In this document: positions 1 to 11,949 of the stretch, one piece after another
Layout of the letters: every line of letters begins with the position of its first letter
Position numbering within the stretch: position 1 is the first letter of the stretch
Assembly (NCBI RefSeq): GCF_003573695.1
Contig: NC_039362.1
Location: 16,512,063 to 16,576,062 of the forward strand
DNA: 64,000 nucleotides
Reading direction: 5' to 3'
Source of the DNA: Papaver somniferum
Taxonomy: Eukaryota > Streptophyta > Magnoliopsida > Ranunculales > Papaveraceae
The notes under the pieces: model-generated
Seen by the model: the letters and a program-made list of their open reading frames with translations, nothing else
Databases searched by the model: none
Told to the model about the DNA's origin: nothing
Made by a program: the position numbers and the translations under genes

Positions 1-1319
1 AAATTTAGATTATTTCGAGCAGCATTAGCTAACTGTTCATTTCTGCCTCTAAACGTGCTTGAATTTACTGAGCATAACACTTATATGTTCACAAGTATCA
101 TTGAATATCTTAGACCGTTGTGTACTCCTTCTCTTGAAACTATCTGCACGTTCATACTCCTTCGAATTGTTGGTAGGTTTCTCTAGAGATTGAACAGGTT
201 TATAAATGTCATAATCAGGACTAGTTTTTAAGTAATTTTCCAAAAACGCAGGACTAGTACTATAATATTCCTGATTTTCTTGCTCGTAAGACCAATTCGT
301 TGTGGAGAGTAATTGGGCTCACTATGGTATGAACCATAACCTGAAAAGGTTGGCGTTCCCAACTACTATTCCCACCATGGTCATAAAACTGATGATGAGT
401 CCATATTCAAATTCAGGTCGTACTCATTGTATTGGCTCTATCATACCAGTCGACATTCTTAATTGTAAGGGAATTCTATACAACCACAAACAAAGCCGAC
501 TCGACTCCACCCAAACCTAAAGATTTCTAGCAAACAAAAAGCATGATGGCTCCACTTAGATTGTTTCTAGACCAGCTTCTATCTTTCGAAAGGGAATTCG
601 TTGCAATTTGAGCAAACCCCTCTGGAATCAATCCGAGTCAAAGTAAGTTGAATTGAGGCGAGGAAGCTCAGTGGAGCTTTGATACCCAAGGCCTCACCGC
701 TATCACAAGGCGGCGCAGTCAGCATTCAACTCACAGAAACCATCATGAACTTTGGGTTTGCTTAAAGAGCAACCAATATTTTTCGAACGAGTTTCCTATT
801 AAGCTCGTTACCCTATCGGTCTCGTTCTATTCCAAATTTTAAAGCTTAGGTTCGCGTTCGGTTCGTTTTCCTAAGGGGGCAAGAAGAGAACGTGTGATGA
901 AATCCGAACCCTTATCTTGTTTAGGGCAGGCTTGCCCTTTTACTAGGAAAATAAAGACAGTCCGGTTCGTCCTCAAACATTATCACCTTAAGGCAGACAG
1001 TAACCCGCTTGCAGGAGATTCGGGTGTTTCGATTGGACTTACCTCCCGTACCAGACGGGCGATGAACCGTTGTCGTCGACTCGGGCCACGACTCCTATGC
1101 CGTGTGCGAACCCGAGGGGCCGACGATATAGTAATCGTCGTCCTTCCTGCACACAGTTTATATAATAATTTTTTTTTTTTTTTTTAATAATAATACCCTT
1201 CCGTAGGGTAAAAAAAAAAATAAAGTCCAATTGTCCAGAATAAAGTCCAAAGTCCAAAAAAAAAAAACAAAATTTACAGTTTTCCTCACACACTCTAAAA
1301 AAAAAAAAAAAAATTAAAA
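1..1319. repeat. Unclassified decayed repeat, possible minus-strand gag-like remnant
   Basis: No intact gene is visible. On the minus strand 49-243 there is a 64-residue open stretch of charged residues followed upstream by interrupted, low-complexity coding-like sequence, which faintly resembles a retroelement gag spacer; this is a weak inference. 600-1160 is clearly more GC-rich than its surroundings and contains a short inverted repeat (CGACGAT/ATCGTCG around 1120-1140), while 1160-1319 holds several A- and T-runs. I could not assign the GC-rich block to a known element. Confidence 0.3.
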
Positions 1320-3209
1320 ATTACATCCTAAATTGTCCTTTTTCTTCTCTTTTCGCTTTTCGAAGTGCTGCGAAAAACATCGAGGTATTGTTGAATGTTG
1401 GAGACCATGCCGCTAAATCTGTAACAGCATTATATACAGGGCATTAAATGTCTTAAGCAAAGAGATTACTAGCCTCAATATACCCCAAGTAAGTTTGTTT
1501 AAGTTTTGTGATTGATCATTCTTCTCTATCCTTCTTTTCTTGTGTGTTGTTGGTATTACGAAACGTAATACATGTTACAAAGAGTTGTAACAGATCGGTG
1601 GATAATACACGAGTTGTATTATTGGAGAATCGGTAACAAAGATACTTATCCAAAAATCTTAAGACATTTGAGTTACTGATTTGTGGTTTACATGTAAACC
1701 CGTTTTTGGCTATTCCGTTCAATAATGGAACCACCATGATGATTAGTGGTTAGCAGCTGTGCCATTTTGAGAAATGAAATGTGCAAAGAACTATCCATAT
1801 GGAGTTTCTTTACTGTTCAATATTTAGTTTGAACATTTCATTGCCCCCCATCAATTATGGTAATTCTAGGGCGACACAGTACGTGTGGCTGGTAATGTGC
1901 TCATTTGGGATTTTGTAATGTACTCAAAATTTCAGATCTTAGGCATAGTTTGCTTGGATGGTTTGGGGATGAACTTAGTCTGAAAGTCCCAAAGACATAA
2001 CTCCAAGAGTTATAGCGTGGGTTCAGAATAGTTGGAAGTTTGCTTGCCGACTATAGAAACTTACCTAGTGTGTTGGAAGTTTTTCTTCCTTCCCTCCACA
2101 TATGCATCTCTTCAGATAGTTTCCTACACAGTATGGGAGATTCGGCTTTGAGATGTCCTTTACATCAAGGTGCATGACGGTTAAGTTCCGACGGTCATGA
2201 TTAATGGTTCCAATATCTGAAATTTTGGAAAATAAAGTTGTGTGTATCCGAATCTCTTCTCCAAACCCAGTTTTGAATCTCTCTTCTCTTTATTTGGTGT
2301 TTTGACAACGCTGTAGAGATTTTGATGGATTTCCCAACTGGAGAGGATTGGATAAATACTTTTATCAGTGTATGCAAGACATTCTAATGATTGTCCTCAC
2401 AAAGAGTAGTAGAAGCATTTTACAAAATTCAGAAAGCTGAGTCTCATTCTGCGAAATTATCAAACAGCGGGAAATTAGTTCGAGCCCAGAATGATTTCCA
2501 AAAGTTGGAGTTGCTCTTTTGATTTTTTGGTAAGAAATGAAAGTTATATATCAGGAGTTTTTCTTGATTACACTTTTAATCTCCATTTGGTATCGAGATG
2601 CAAAAGATAAAGCAAGTCTAAAATCGATCGAATTTGGCTAGAATCGGCTAAACAAGTCATCATCAGAGAACATGGCAGTCACGGGTTTAAGAGGATTTTT
2701 TGGGGGATTCGGACGTGTTATGATGATGCATGGAGGACTCTAGCACACTTTTGGACCGTGTAGAAGCTAAATAAGGGAGTATCAGAGGCTGTCGAGAGTT
2801 GGGAGTCGAAAGGAGGGCCAGAGGAGCAGAAATCAGAGTTTTCAGAACTCTGTTGCTGCTGCTGCTGCTGCCCGTGAAGAACAAGGAATCGGCCACGGTT
2901 CCTTCATCCATTTGCAACAGTTTCTTCAACTGTTCTGCAACGTTTATCTTCATCGCATCAGTTTCTTCATCCTATTTTGCAACAGAGAAGTAAACCACAG
3001 CATTTAAGTTTCCGTCACCATTTGTTTCTCTGTAACAGTCCAACATCGTCTTCGCAACAGGAACCGCTGTTGCGATTTCTCTGTTGCATTGTTTACTCAA
3101 TTGTAATCAACTTTGGAGCAATATAAAACATTTTGAGATTATGATTAAAAAAAAAAAAAAAAAAAAAATTACATCCTAAAATTGTCCTTTTTTCTTCTCT
3201 TTTCGCTTT
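1320..3209 (+). mobile_element. Possible retroposed segment with poly(A) tail between 41-bp direct repeats
   Basis: A nearly identical 41-42 bp sequence beginning ATTACATCCTAAA occurs at 1320-1360 and again at 3168-3209. The segment between them ends in an uninterrupted A-run (about 3147-3168) directly before the second copy. This is the layout of a poly(A)-tailed, target-primed retroposition (LINE-mobilised transcript or LINE 3' end) with a long target-site duplication. The interior shows no protein family I recognise. The first copy is also preceded by an A-rich stretch, so a local duplication of an A-rich site is a real alternative. Confidence 0.4.
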
Positions 3210-4158
3210 AAGCTTTTTCCTCTCCAAGTCCTTAGTGCTCCACTTCGAACCTGTAAATCAAAGACAAAAAGACAAAGTAAAAAGGAACAAAAAAAAAAAA
3301 AAAAAAAAATAAACATAAAATTCTACCTAAGCACAAATCCGCGTCGGCGGCGCCATTTGATTAAAGATTTTTCGGTGGTTGTAGTAATAAAGGTTCGAAC
3401 TCTAAGATTTGTGAAGGTGAAGGATTTTTAGATTTATAAAAATTATATACAAATATAGACAAATTGGTAGAGAGGTAACCAAGACACTAGATTCCACTAC
3501 TACGCAAGATTGAATGATAAATATTTCAAAACTCTATTCAATTCTTAAGTCCTCTTTTATCTTTAATTCACTATCAATCATACAAATTCTCAAACATTAT
3601 TTGTAAACCTTAAGCATAGATTATCAAGAGATTAAACCAAGCATAACCTATCAAACTGAATAACAAATAATTAAGACAATCATTCAAACAATTTAAAACT
3701 CTGCAAAAGCAGCGATTAGGTGAATTATATAATTAAATGAAATAGTTACCCATTTATGTTGCGTGAATAGCTTCCTCCATTGCCTTGGTTACGAGGGAAT
3801 TAACTCATCATGTTGGAAAACCTCTCAAAATATTTTATTAAGCTCAATTGATGTTTACAATAAAGAGAAAGATAAGTAAATGTTCTAAAACAGGATTCTG
3901 CGACCCACAGAAGGCGTCCAAAATGAACGACAAAGCTGAGGTGTTGTTGTCGCTGAAACGCTACGACCCACACCTACGACCCACGGATGTGAGTCATTTT
4001 CACTGTTGATAAACGACTGCTTCTGCGAGTCCGTTCTTCGTGTTCTTGGTGTTCTTCATCAGCAGCAGCAGCAGCAGCAGAGTTTGATCAACTCTTGATT
4101 TCTGCGTCTGTGGCTCTCCTCTCTTCTCCCAACTCTCGACAGCCTCTCTATTACTCCC
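2775..4158. repeat. Imperfect inverted repeat, ~97-bp arms, ~1.2-kb spacer
   Basis: The arm at 2775-2870 (containing GAGGCTGTCGAGAGTTGGGA and ending in a CTG-triplet run) is the imperfect reverse complement of 4060-4158 (starting in a CAG-triplet run and containing TCCCAACTCTCGACAGCCTC). Weaker similarity continues into the spacer on both sides. The spacer contains the poly(A) tract and second direct repeat near 3147-3209, so the two structures overlap. It could be an inverted duplication or terminal regions of an unknown DNA element. Confidence 0.6.
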
Positions 4159-4898
4159 AGGGAACATATTTATACACCTACAGCTCGTTGAATCTCCCTC
4201 AATTACTCCATATAATTCTCTTTAACTCGGCAGTAAAGAAAAATATTCTTGGGAATATTTTCTTTCCATTCTTGCTCTGGTACGCATATATTTCCATCCT
4301 GGTCACTCTAGAAGTGTTTAAACAAGACCCACAACGTTGCTAGAGCCCTCATGCATGAGAAGAACACGCTCAAATCTTCTCCAATCCCGTGTCCAACCCG
4401 TGTTTCCCTGTTTTGCTTCCGTGAATTGTCCAGCTAATTATGGCCAAATTTGATCGAACCAAAAGCCCAAAAAGTGTTCCTTAACCTATATCACATCTTC
4501 CTACCAAGTTTGAGCCATTGAATCGCACCACAACACCTTCATTTTGTCGATTGAAATTCTGCCAGTTGATGAACCAATTTTCCCGCCAAAAAGTTTATTT
4601 GAATTTGAGAAGAAGGTGCCCCTTATCCAGAGTGCTGGGGTGCGAATAGTAATTTGGGTGGAAATAGTAATTTTGGGGTGGAAATGATAATTTTTCTGGG
4701 ATCCTCCGGTACATTTCTGGGACGTTTCCGGTGCATTTCTGGGGTGCATTTCTCCGGGGTGTAAAACATTACTTATTGAGCAACTCTTTCTACACAAGGG
4801 GTATTTCTCCAAAACACCTAAACAAACATAAAAACACCACAATAAGCAAAAATGGATACTAACAAAATACACAAAAGAGATGAAAATAGACACATAAA
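3210..4898. repeat. Unclassified AT-rich repeat remnants, no gene
   Basis: Outside the inverted-repeat arm this interval has poly(A) runs (about 3290-3310), AT-rich sequence of repetitive appearance and a short stretch of repeated 'TTTCTGGG' phrases at 4690-4760. No open reading frame longer than about 130 codons occurs and none of those present has recognisable family motifs. Confidence 0.35.
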
Positions 4899-6914
4899 TG
4901 CGTCTATCATCGAACTCACAAGCGTTTTTATCTCAAGCTTGTTGTCAAATTTAGTTGTCAAAACTATATCTTGATTTCTAGTCTACAATTAGTTAAGTCT
5001 TGGACTAGGATAGAAATGTAGTTGAGAAACAGTGGATCACGGCAGTCATCATTGCGTTCTACCGTTTGGAGGCGAAGATAAACCAAAGATTTTGGAGAAC
5101 TTCATCTAAAAAACGTAAGTGAAGACTGAACCACCTATATCTCAAGTTATATTCACTTTTCTATCATTTGAGACGATGTCGCATAACTAATTAGACTATT
5201 ATACATAGACAAGAATTTTGAGTCAAGTTATCGAAATATAATGACTAAGCTTGATGAACATTTGTTCATACGTGATGAATTTCGATTAAGGACAATTTAT
5301 TGTTCGGAATCAAAATCAAGATTCAAGTTTTATCATTCGAAAAATAACATGGAACAGTGACATGTGTCATTGATGTTATTCGGGAATGTTTCGAATTGAT
5401 TTAGAGAGAAATATAGATCTATTATAGATTCAGATACAAGACAATGTTATCAGTCTTACAAACTGGGAAAAATGCTATGAGTTTGAACCTGTATTACATG
5501 TACTCGTACACGTAGCAGAGTATCTATATATCGACTTACAGATTTGTGGTACGCGTATTTTTATGTATATCATATGAAAAATCTGTTTAACTCGTGAACC
5601 TGATCGGTATGTATACACGTATGCGAACCATTTTGGAACTGTGGTTACAGAACCGGGATTAGTATCCAAAAACCAGTACGAAAACTAAAACAGTTATGTG
5701 TTCCCGAACTCTGTTGTGTATTCAAACTGGTACGCAAACCAAATTAGTTATGTGAACTCCGGAACCGGTGATAGTCTTAAGGTTTCCAAACTGGTATGCA
5801 AACCTAAATAATTCTGTTTACTCTGGAACTTGGTTTGGTTAAATGTTTACAAACCGGTACACGTACTGTAACTAAACCGACTCACGAACGCCAAGTGTAT
5901 TTGTACGTTGTACACCTACTAAACATGTCGATTATATTTTCAAGTGCAATTAAATTATTTCTACGAGATAATTTGCATTTGATTATTTGTCTAAAAACAC
6001 TAGACTTAGTACATGTTTGTGATTCAGAGTTAATGTCTTATGTGCTCATGAAAATGAATATTAACTTTTAAGTACAAATCGTCTAGTTTCGGCTAACCAT
6101 ATTGAACATATTTTTTTATACACGGTTCGGTTACGGTTTCACCTAACCAAAGTGTATATCTTGTTTATGTAAATTAGATTCAAAGATTCATCTAATGGTG
6201 GAAATTTTTTGCTTGGTTGCAAATCTATCTTAGCTTAAACCTAAAGCAACCTATGCTTTGAATGTCTATAAAAGGGGAACTTCAAGCTACTTGGATCTTT
6301 GAATCCCGATACTACTTTTTGGTGTGTCCTAGTTGTATCTAGAGTCGTCCTATTCCTAACCCTTTTAGGGTTTAGCGACTATAAAGACTTCATAGGGATT
6401 CGTGAAGCCAGGTCAAGTTATATTTCCTTGATAACTCGCGTATCCTGATCTTGATCGATTGTTGAGCTACTCACTTGATCAAGATATATAAAAATCATCT
6501 AATTTCTTTCGTCTCAAACTTTGTTGATTCCACAGTTTTATACTTGAGAGGTGAATAATAATCTAGGCTGCACTTAGGGTTGCATAAGTCCGGATTTTGA
6601 GGTTAGCTAGACTTTGTCTATTTCCATCAATTATCATCTCTATTTCCATCAATTATGATAAAACTATTTTATTGTAAAAGGAAATCATATATATGATTAA
6701 TCTATGGGAGGCACATTGGTTCAAAGTCTTCAACTCTTCATAGGATTATATGTTTACCAATTTACTATACCTATAATGAGTAGTTATGTGGAGAATCTTA
6801 ATATTTGACATGTGTCGACATGAATTTTTTGCCTTTTAACTATTAAAAATAAAAATCAAAAATTAACTTTGCTAGGTATATCCAAACATGCAATATTATT
6901 TCTCATTTTACTAT

Positions 6915-7606
6915 AAAAAGAAAAAAAAACCATCAAACTATTTTACCTTGCCGGAAATGGAGTAAATGATGATCAAAGCTTTGACTAGGGTCTATTCATA
7001 AATAAAATCTAGGGACCAAAACCCAAATAAGTACCGGAGAATTAGAATTTTCCATTTATTTGGCGAATGGGATTCCGTTCTTTGGATTCATTTCTTCATT
7101 CATCTGAGTTCTTCATTTTTAGGTATTTCTCATCATTTTCATCCTGTTTTTCCTTCTGCTAACCTTAATATAGTATTGATTGATTTTGTAGAATTAAACC
7201 CTAGTTTAAAAGACTCTCTGGTTTAATATATCCAATTCTTCATTTCATAAAATACAATAGTTACTCTAGGATTTGATTTTCTAACGGAACCGACCAATTT
7301 TGATGAACCTGAAGTTGATGATGCAAAACCTTTACCAATTCTTCCTCCTGATGTATCCCCATTTGGAACCTATATTCCTACATCAAACCCCCAAAACCTA
7401 ATTCATAAACCATCAATAAATAATAAGGTTGGGGGTATCAAAATCCTCTCCAATGGATGTAAAATCATCTCATGCCAATGAAAACAATGGGGATGATCAT
7501 AACAGTGTATCAAGTAATGGAGAAAAGAAGCAAAGGCTCAGTAGACCTACTAAGAAAGTAAAACTCAGTGAAGAAGTTAGGTTATTGTCATTATAAGGCG
7601 ATATGG
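6915..7606 (+). pseudogene. Truncated SUVH copy: promoter-proximal region, 5' UTR with intron, and start of CDS
   Basis: This is a diverged copy of 31330-32005 of the intact SUVH gene in the same orientation. It includes the upstream stretch with CTTTGACTAGGG, the leader exon, the leader intron and about 320 bases of coding sequence. The start codon is ACG (7284-7286) where the intact gene has ATG; one extra G in the run near 7431 shifts the frame; and a TAA (GAA in the intact gene) lies near 7594. The intron is retained, so this arose by DNA-level duplication or capture and not by reverse transcription of mRNA. It stops abruptly at about 7606, where LTR sequence resumes. It is not expected to make protein but keeps leader sequence that could be transcribed. 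Confidence 0.85.
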
Positions 7607-8062
7607 ATTCGTTGGTGTGACGTCAGCTAAGGGAATCAGTTGCACGGAGTCCTGCTGGGATTCAAGAGGCGTATGGAGCACGATTGTATCTTAATTGTCG
7701 GGATAACTTTTAGGGATCAAATACATTCCAGTTTGAAGTTAATTGGTAGTAGGCTAGTGTCTATAACGGCTTAATACAGTTTGGTGTTCAATCTGGACTA
7801 GGTCCCGGAGTTTTTTTGCATTTGCGGTTTCCTCGTTAAAAAAACTTCTGGTGTCTGTGTTATTTGTTTTTCTGCATAATATTGTTTATCTTATAATTGA
7901 AATATCACATGTTGTGCATTAATCAACTAGATACATCCGACCTAGCTTGTTGGATACGACTTGATTAATTCTTGGACATTGGTCTTTTGTATCGTCCAAG
8001 TAATCTCTTTGTGATAGCTTGTTGGTTCACGAGTTTGATTCTGTAAACGTTCTAACCGCAAA

Positions 8063-8110
8063 AGCGAGAGAGAGAGGTAGAGAGATAGATAGAGAGAGAG
8101 AGAGAGAAAA
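8063..8110 (+). repeat. GA-rich microsatellite
   Basis: Imperfect GA repeats (AGAGAGAGAG with GATAGATAG variants) within the 3' part of the diverged LTR; the corresponding place in the intact LTR at 22960-22980 is much shorter. Confidence 0.8.
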
Positions 8111-8515
8111 CTCTAGGTACTATTCCTTGATTGAGTTTAACTCTCGGAATTGTATTGAGTTTTTCCATACAGATTGCCTAAGAAAAAAGTGGTGGTGTAT
8201 TTTGGTACCCCTGCGTTTTCACTAATAATATTTTCCAAAGGATATGCTTTAATTGCTTGTAATTAAAACATATATTATGAAAATCATAATTAAATGCTTT
8301 TCAATTTCTTGGTATGGGATCACCTTGAGTATCAAGCAATATCTTTAAAAATTTAATGATAAGAGTTATGTATATGTTCAAATAATGTCGACATCTAGAA
8401 GTTTATCAGTAAACCTTAATTCCAAGCTTTACATAAAACATAAAGAAATATGTGAATATTGGGAACTCGGTTTTCCTCCTTGGGATCGGTTCTATCATGA
8501 CTCACAATGTAAGTC

Positions 8516-8860
8516 GTGATCGGTTATACCATGCTTCCCAAACTAGGTTGTGACCGGTTACACCTTGCTTCCCTGAGGTATCTTGTGATGGGTTACACCT
8601 TACTTCCCGTGTTTGCTTGTGATCGGTTACACCTTGGTTCCCAAGGTAACTTGTGACCGATTACAACTGACTTCCAAAATTAGCTTGTGATCAGTTACAC
8701 CTTGCTTCCAAAACGTAGCTTGTGACCGATTACAACTAACTTTTCAATGTAGCTTGTGACCGGTTACACCATACTTCACAAAATAGCTTGTGACCAATTA
8801 CAACATGCTACACAGTATATGTTATGACCGGTTATACCTCAAATCTCAACAAGTTAAGAT
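8516..8860 (+). repeat. 34-bp minisatellite, about 10 units
   Basis: A unit of the form CTTGTGACCGGTTACACC followed by TTGCTTCCAAAATTAG recurs with start points near 8516, 8550, 8585, 8619, 8653, 8687, 8722, 8756, 8790 and 8824, that is, every 34-35 bases. Variation is mainly C/T and A/G changes in the GTGAYC-GGTTACA core. No coding sequence is seen. Confidence 0.9.
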
Positions 8861-9286
8861 AGGTTCTACCTTGTCATCTTGTATTGGTCATTCAAAATAT
8901 ATTCAACAAAGAACTGTTTGTACCCAAAATTACCTTTGGGCACGAAATACGATTGAATTGATGATTTGGTGTGTATTTAGGGTTGGAGACGAATTGAAGA
9001 ACAAATAAAAGATACACGGGTTTACGTGGTTCGGCATGGTTTGCCTACATCCACGGGTGAATCCCCTTGGGGTGTAGTGTTTTATTGATAATGAAATTAC
9101 AGTTTTTTTCTCTCTCTTTGCCTCACACTTTTCTCTTTGCTAGCTCCCTATTTATACAGTTGAATTCCTAATTTCAATATAAATTTAAATGGCATTAACT
9201 GCTCATTCATGCCTCCCTCTTTAATTCTGCATGAAACTGCACATTTATGCATTCATGATGAATTCTGCATGAAACTGCTCATTTAT
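8861..9286. repeat. Unclassified repeat flank with left part of a 38-bp tandem repeat
   Basis: Contains the phrase TTTACGTGGTTCGGC followed by TGCCTACATCCACGG, a block I associate with dispersed plant retroelement termini, then short exon-like noise. From about 9200 to 9286 there are degenerate units (AATTCTGCATGAAACTGC) of the same 38-bp repeat that continues on the far side of the retrotransposon at 16677. No gene is visible. Confidence 0.5.
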
Positions 9287-9291
9287 GTCTC

Positions 9292-11924
9292 TGATGAGTG
9301 CCAAATATTGTATATATTTATCCCTTTTTGTTGGCATTTTAACTCATCTTTTATGCATTAATTCTACATTTTATCCCATATTCTGTATTTTCATTGTTTT
9401 CAAGAATAAATATTTTTATTAATTAATTTTGCATTTTTAGGTAGTAAATAAAGTTCGGATGAGTCGCGGAGCGAAAAGAGCAGAAAAGTAGTGAAAAGCC
9501 GGGAGAAATTACGCAAGGAAGCCGCGAAGAATGGTGCGCACAACCTCATTTTCTACACACAAAAGCGCCTCCGTTCTCAGCCATCAGATCATTTCTCAGA
9601 AGCATCCGACGGTCGCTCCTTCATAGAGCATCAAAATCTGAAGTCTCTGCCAAGCACCACAGCGCTGAAATTCCAAGCCTTCAGATTAGATGGTAGTTGA
9701 ATCCAACGGTCGCTCCCTTGCTGTTCATCAAAGTTCGATACTTCCGCTTACACTACAGTATCTAACATCATCTAAAACCGTTGACTTCGTTGTGTTTCAA
9801 AATCCAACGGTTGCATCGATTCATCTCTTATCTTACCGTTAGATCTACCAACCATCATCGCATCCCGCAGCTCAGCTTTGCGTATCATCGAGACTTGATG
9901 AATCCGCTCAACACCTAAGCACCAAATACCTATACCCTAACCCAAACGCACCCTACCCCAAACTCAGTCGCCCTCTCCTCCATCACCCACCCTGTGCAGA
10001 ACCACCCCCATCTCCTGTTCCCGCTCAACCACCACCACAACCACCTCTACCAACTCTCAAATCACTCAACCACTATAACCCATCTCCACTACCATCATTA
10101 CCACCTATCTAGCCACCTAATTTCCCATTTGATACACGTTTTTCTTCCAAAACCCTAACGTGTGAAAATTGGTAAATTAGGTTGATTTAGATGGACAATT
10201 GGACGTAGCTAGAGCATCAGGAGAGGAATTGGAGGCATGGGTCGAAGCTCTCAAGTGTTTTCAGATATTAGGTATGCATTAATTTCAATTTCTTATAAAC
10301 CCTAATTTCATAATTTGGGGATAATTGGGGGCGGGAACATAATTGTACGTCTAATTGAAGCATGGGTTGGTTGATTGGGTTGATATCAGAAGGTTAGGTG
10401 AACCAATTTTGGGTTTTTTGTTTTTTTTTCACCAACCCTAGCTACTGTCAGTTTGGGTGAGAAATTGGGTAGAACCCTAATGATGTAATGGGTATATAAA
10501 TATGGGTGTGGGTGTGTTGTAAACCTTATGTTGGGATTAGCCCACATCCAGGACTCTCATGTCCTGTTAACTGTTAATTTTCAATTTTCAATTTACAAGC
10601 TCATTTCAGTTCATGTTGTTCTCAATATTGTTTCTTGTTAATTGCTGTGCTCTTGTTATGTTTGTGATGTTGTGTTATTCACTGTTAATGTGTTAAGTAT
10701 CATGTTAGGTTAAATTAATTCCTGTTAGTATTTCAGTTCTGCTCCTGTTAGTTGTGCTTATGTTCATGTTTGTTTATATGTTTATCCTCATTGTTGTGTC
10801 ATGTTTAATTCACTGTCATTTGAAGGAATGTTAGGATAGATACATTTGAAGCAATGTGCTGATTGTGCAATGGCAAGAAATCAGTGCTCATAGCAAGCTG
10901 ATGTTCTTGCCATTCTCCTTGTATGCTTAGGTTGTAGTGTTGATTGTGCATTGGGGGAAATTAGTGCTCACTAGTGACAATGAGCAAGCTAATTTTCCTC
11001 CCATTCTTTTAGTTTGCCTGTATTCTGCCTAGCCTTGCTTCATTTCAGTTTCTTTATCACCCCTGCCCTTGGCTTAGGCCTTGGTTCATCTTGTTTTGTT
11101 TTGTTTTGTTTTGTTTTGTTTTTGTTCACCCTGTTGTTGCTGTTTAGTTCTTCCATTGCTATTGCTGTTGTGTCCTCCCTGTTGCTGCCCTGTTAGTTAC
11201 CCACTACTTGTTTTCTTGTTGCTTCCCTACTGCTGTTGTTTCCTTGGCCTTGCTGTGCATTTGCCTCTGTCTTGCTGTTCTTGCTGCTACTTGCATTGCC
11301 TTGTGCTGCAATACTGCTTTTTTCTTGGCCATGTGTACAGCTGCTGCATTGCCTTCTATGCCTCCCTCTGCAGCTGCTGTTGCTTTTGCTCTGCAGTTGC
11401 TGTTTCTCTTGCACTTGCCCTGCAGCACTTCTGTTGCTGCTGCCAAGCTGCTGCCTTCTTTTTCCTGCCTGCTGCTGCTGAGCCCAAAGCTCAGTTCACT
11501 GCCAAAGCCAGCTGAGCCCAATCTGGTCCACTATCAAGTCCAAAGCTCAACTCAAACTGAAGCCCTATTCAGCCAACCTGTGGGCTTAACCAAAGCCCAT
11601 TTGTTTAAAACCAAAGCCCAAATTCACTAAGGCCCATTCCATAGTTAAGACCAAAGGCCTAGTTCAAATAGCCAAGCCCAATTTGCTTTTCAAAGACCAA
11701 ACTGAGCCCATGCTCAGTTCCTTTTATTGTGAACAAACCCATTAGCACTCAAAGCCCAATTTAAGCCAAAAGGCTTCAAAACCCAACAACAATTTAGGAA
11801 CCCAATTAGCTAGAACACTCCAAAACACACCCGATCTCTGTGGATCGACCCGTACTTACACGAGCTACAACTGACGACCGTGCACTTGCGGTTATAATTT
11901 GTAGGACCTTTTAGAAGCCTACCA
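9292..11924 (+). repeat. 5' LTR of the LARD-like element
   Basis: 2,633 bp, TG...CA termini. A TATA-like TATATAAA lies at about 10493-10500 and is the likely U3/R promoter. The 3' half is rich in CTG/CTT codons and GCCCA phrases, which produces several overlapping Leu/Cys-rich open frames with no family resemblance. Compared with the 3' LTR I count single-base changes near 9357, 9433, 9920 and 11859 and small indels near 10020, 10130, 10333, 10420, 11228 and 11320. Confidence 0.9.
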
Positions 11925-11930
11925 AGTTTT

Positions 11931-11949
11931 TGGCGCCGTTGCCGGGGAT
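11931..11949 (+). other. Primer binding site, tRNA-Asp type
   Basis: TGGCGCCGTTGCCGGGGAT begins 6 bases after the 5' LTR end. It is the reverse complement of the 3' end (with CCA) of plant tRNA-Asp as I recall it, and is the usual primer of Athila-type Gypsy elements. Confidence 0.85.

Larger units (their letters stand above)
4899..8221 (+). mobile_element. Diverged Copia-like solo LTR (or LTR remnant) carrying a captured SUVH fragment
   Basis: 4899 to about 6610 aligns by eye with the first two thirds of the Copia-like LTR at 20763 (shared phrases such as GATTTCTAG, AGTCTTGGACTAGGATA near 5000 and ACTTCATAGGGATTCGTGAAG near 6390). About 7606-8221 aligns with its last third (CCTGCTGGGATTC, CTGGACTAGGTCCCG, TTCTGGTGTCTGTGTTATTT, GACATTGGTCTTTTGTATCG, and a terminal CCCCTGCGTTTTCA matching CCCCCGCTTTTTCA). 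The stretch between, 6610-7605, is foreign and holds the SUVH fragment. No matching target-site duplication is seen at the inferred ends, so boundaries are approximate. Confidence 0.6.

Noticed and set aside
894..1187. 97-codon plus-strand frame in a GC-rich block, considered as organelle or rRNA insertion
   Set aside because: I could not match it to plastid, mitochondrial or rRNA sequence from memory and the frame ends in a T-run.
3389..3401. GGTTCGAACTC, like a tRNA B box
   Set aside because: No A box or cloverleaf could be drawn around it.
9491..9700. 69-codon frame, identical at 14233-14442
   Set aside because: It is inside the LTR; identity between the two copies reflects the LTR pair, not a conserved gene.
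11014..11630. Several overlapping Leu/Cys-rich open frames (up to 144 codons), repeated at 15758-16377
   Set aside because: They come from CTG/CTT-rich low complexity in the two LTR copies, occur in three plus frames and on the minus strand, and have no family motif.
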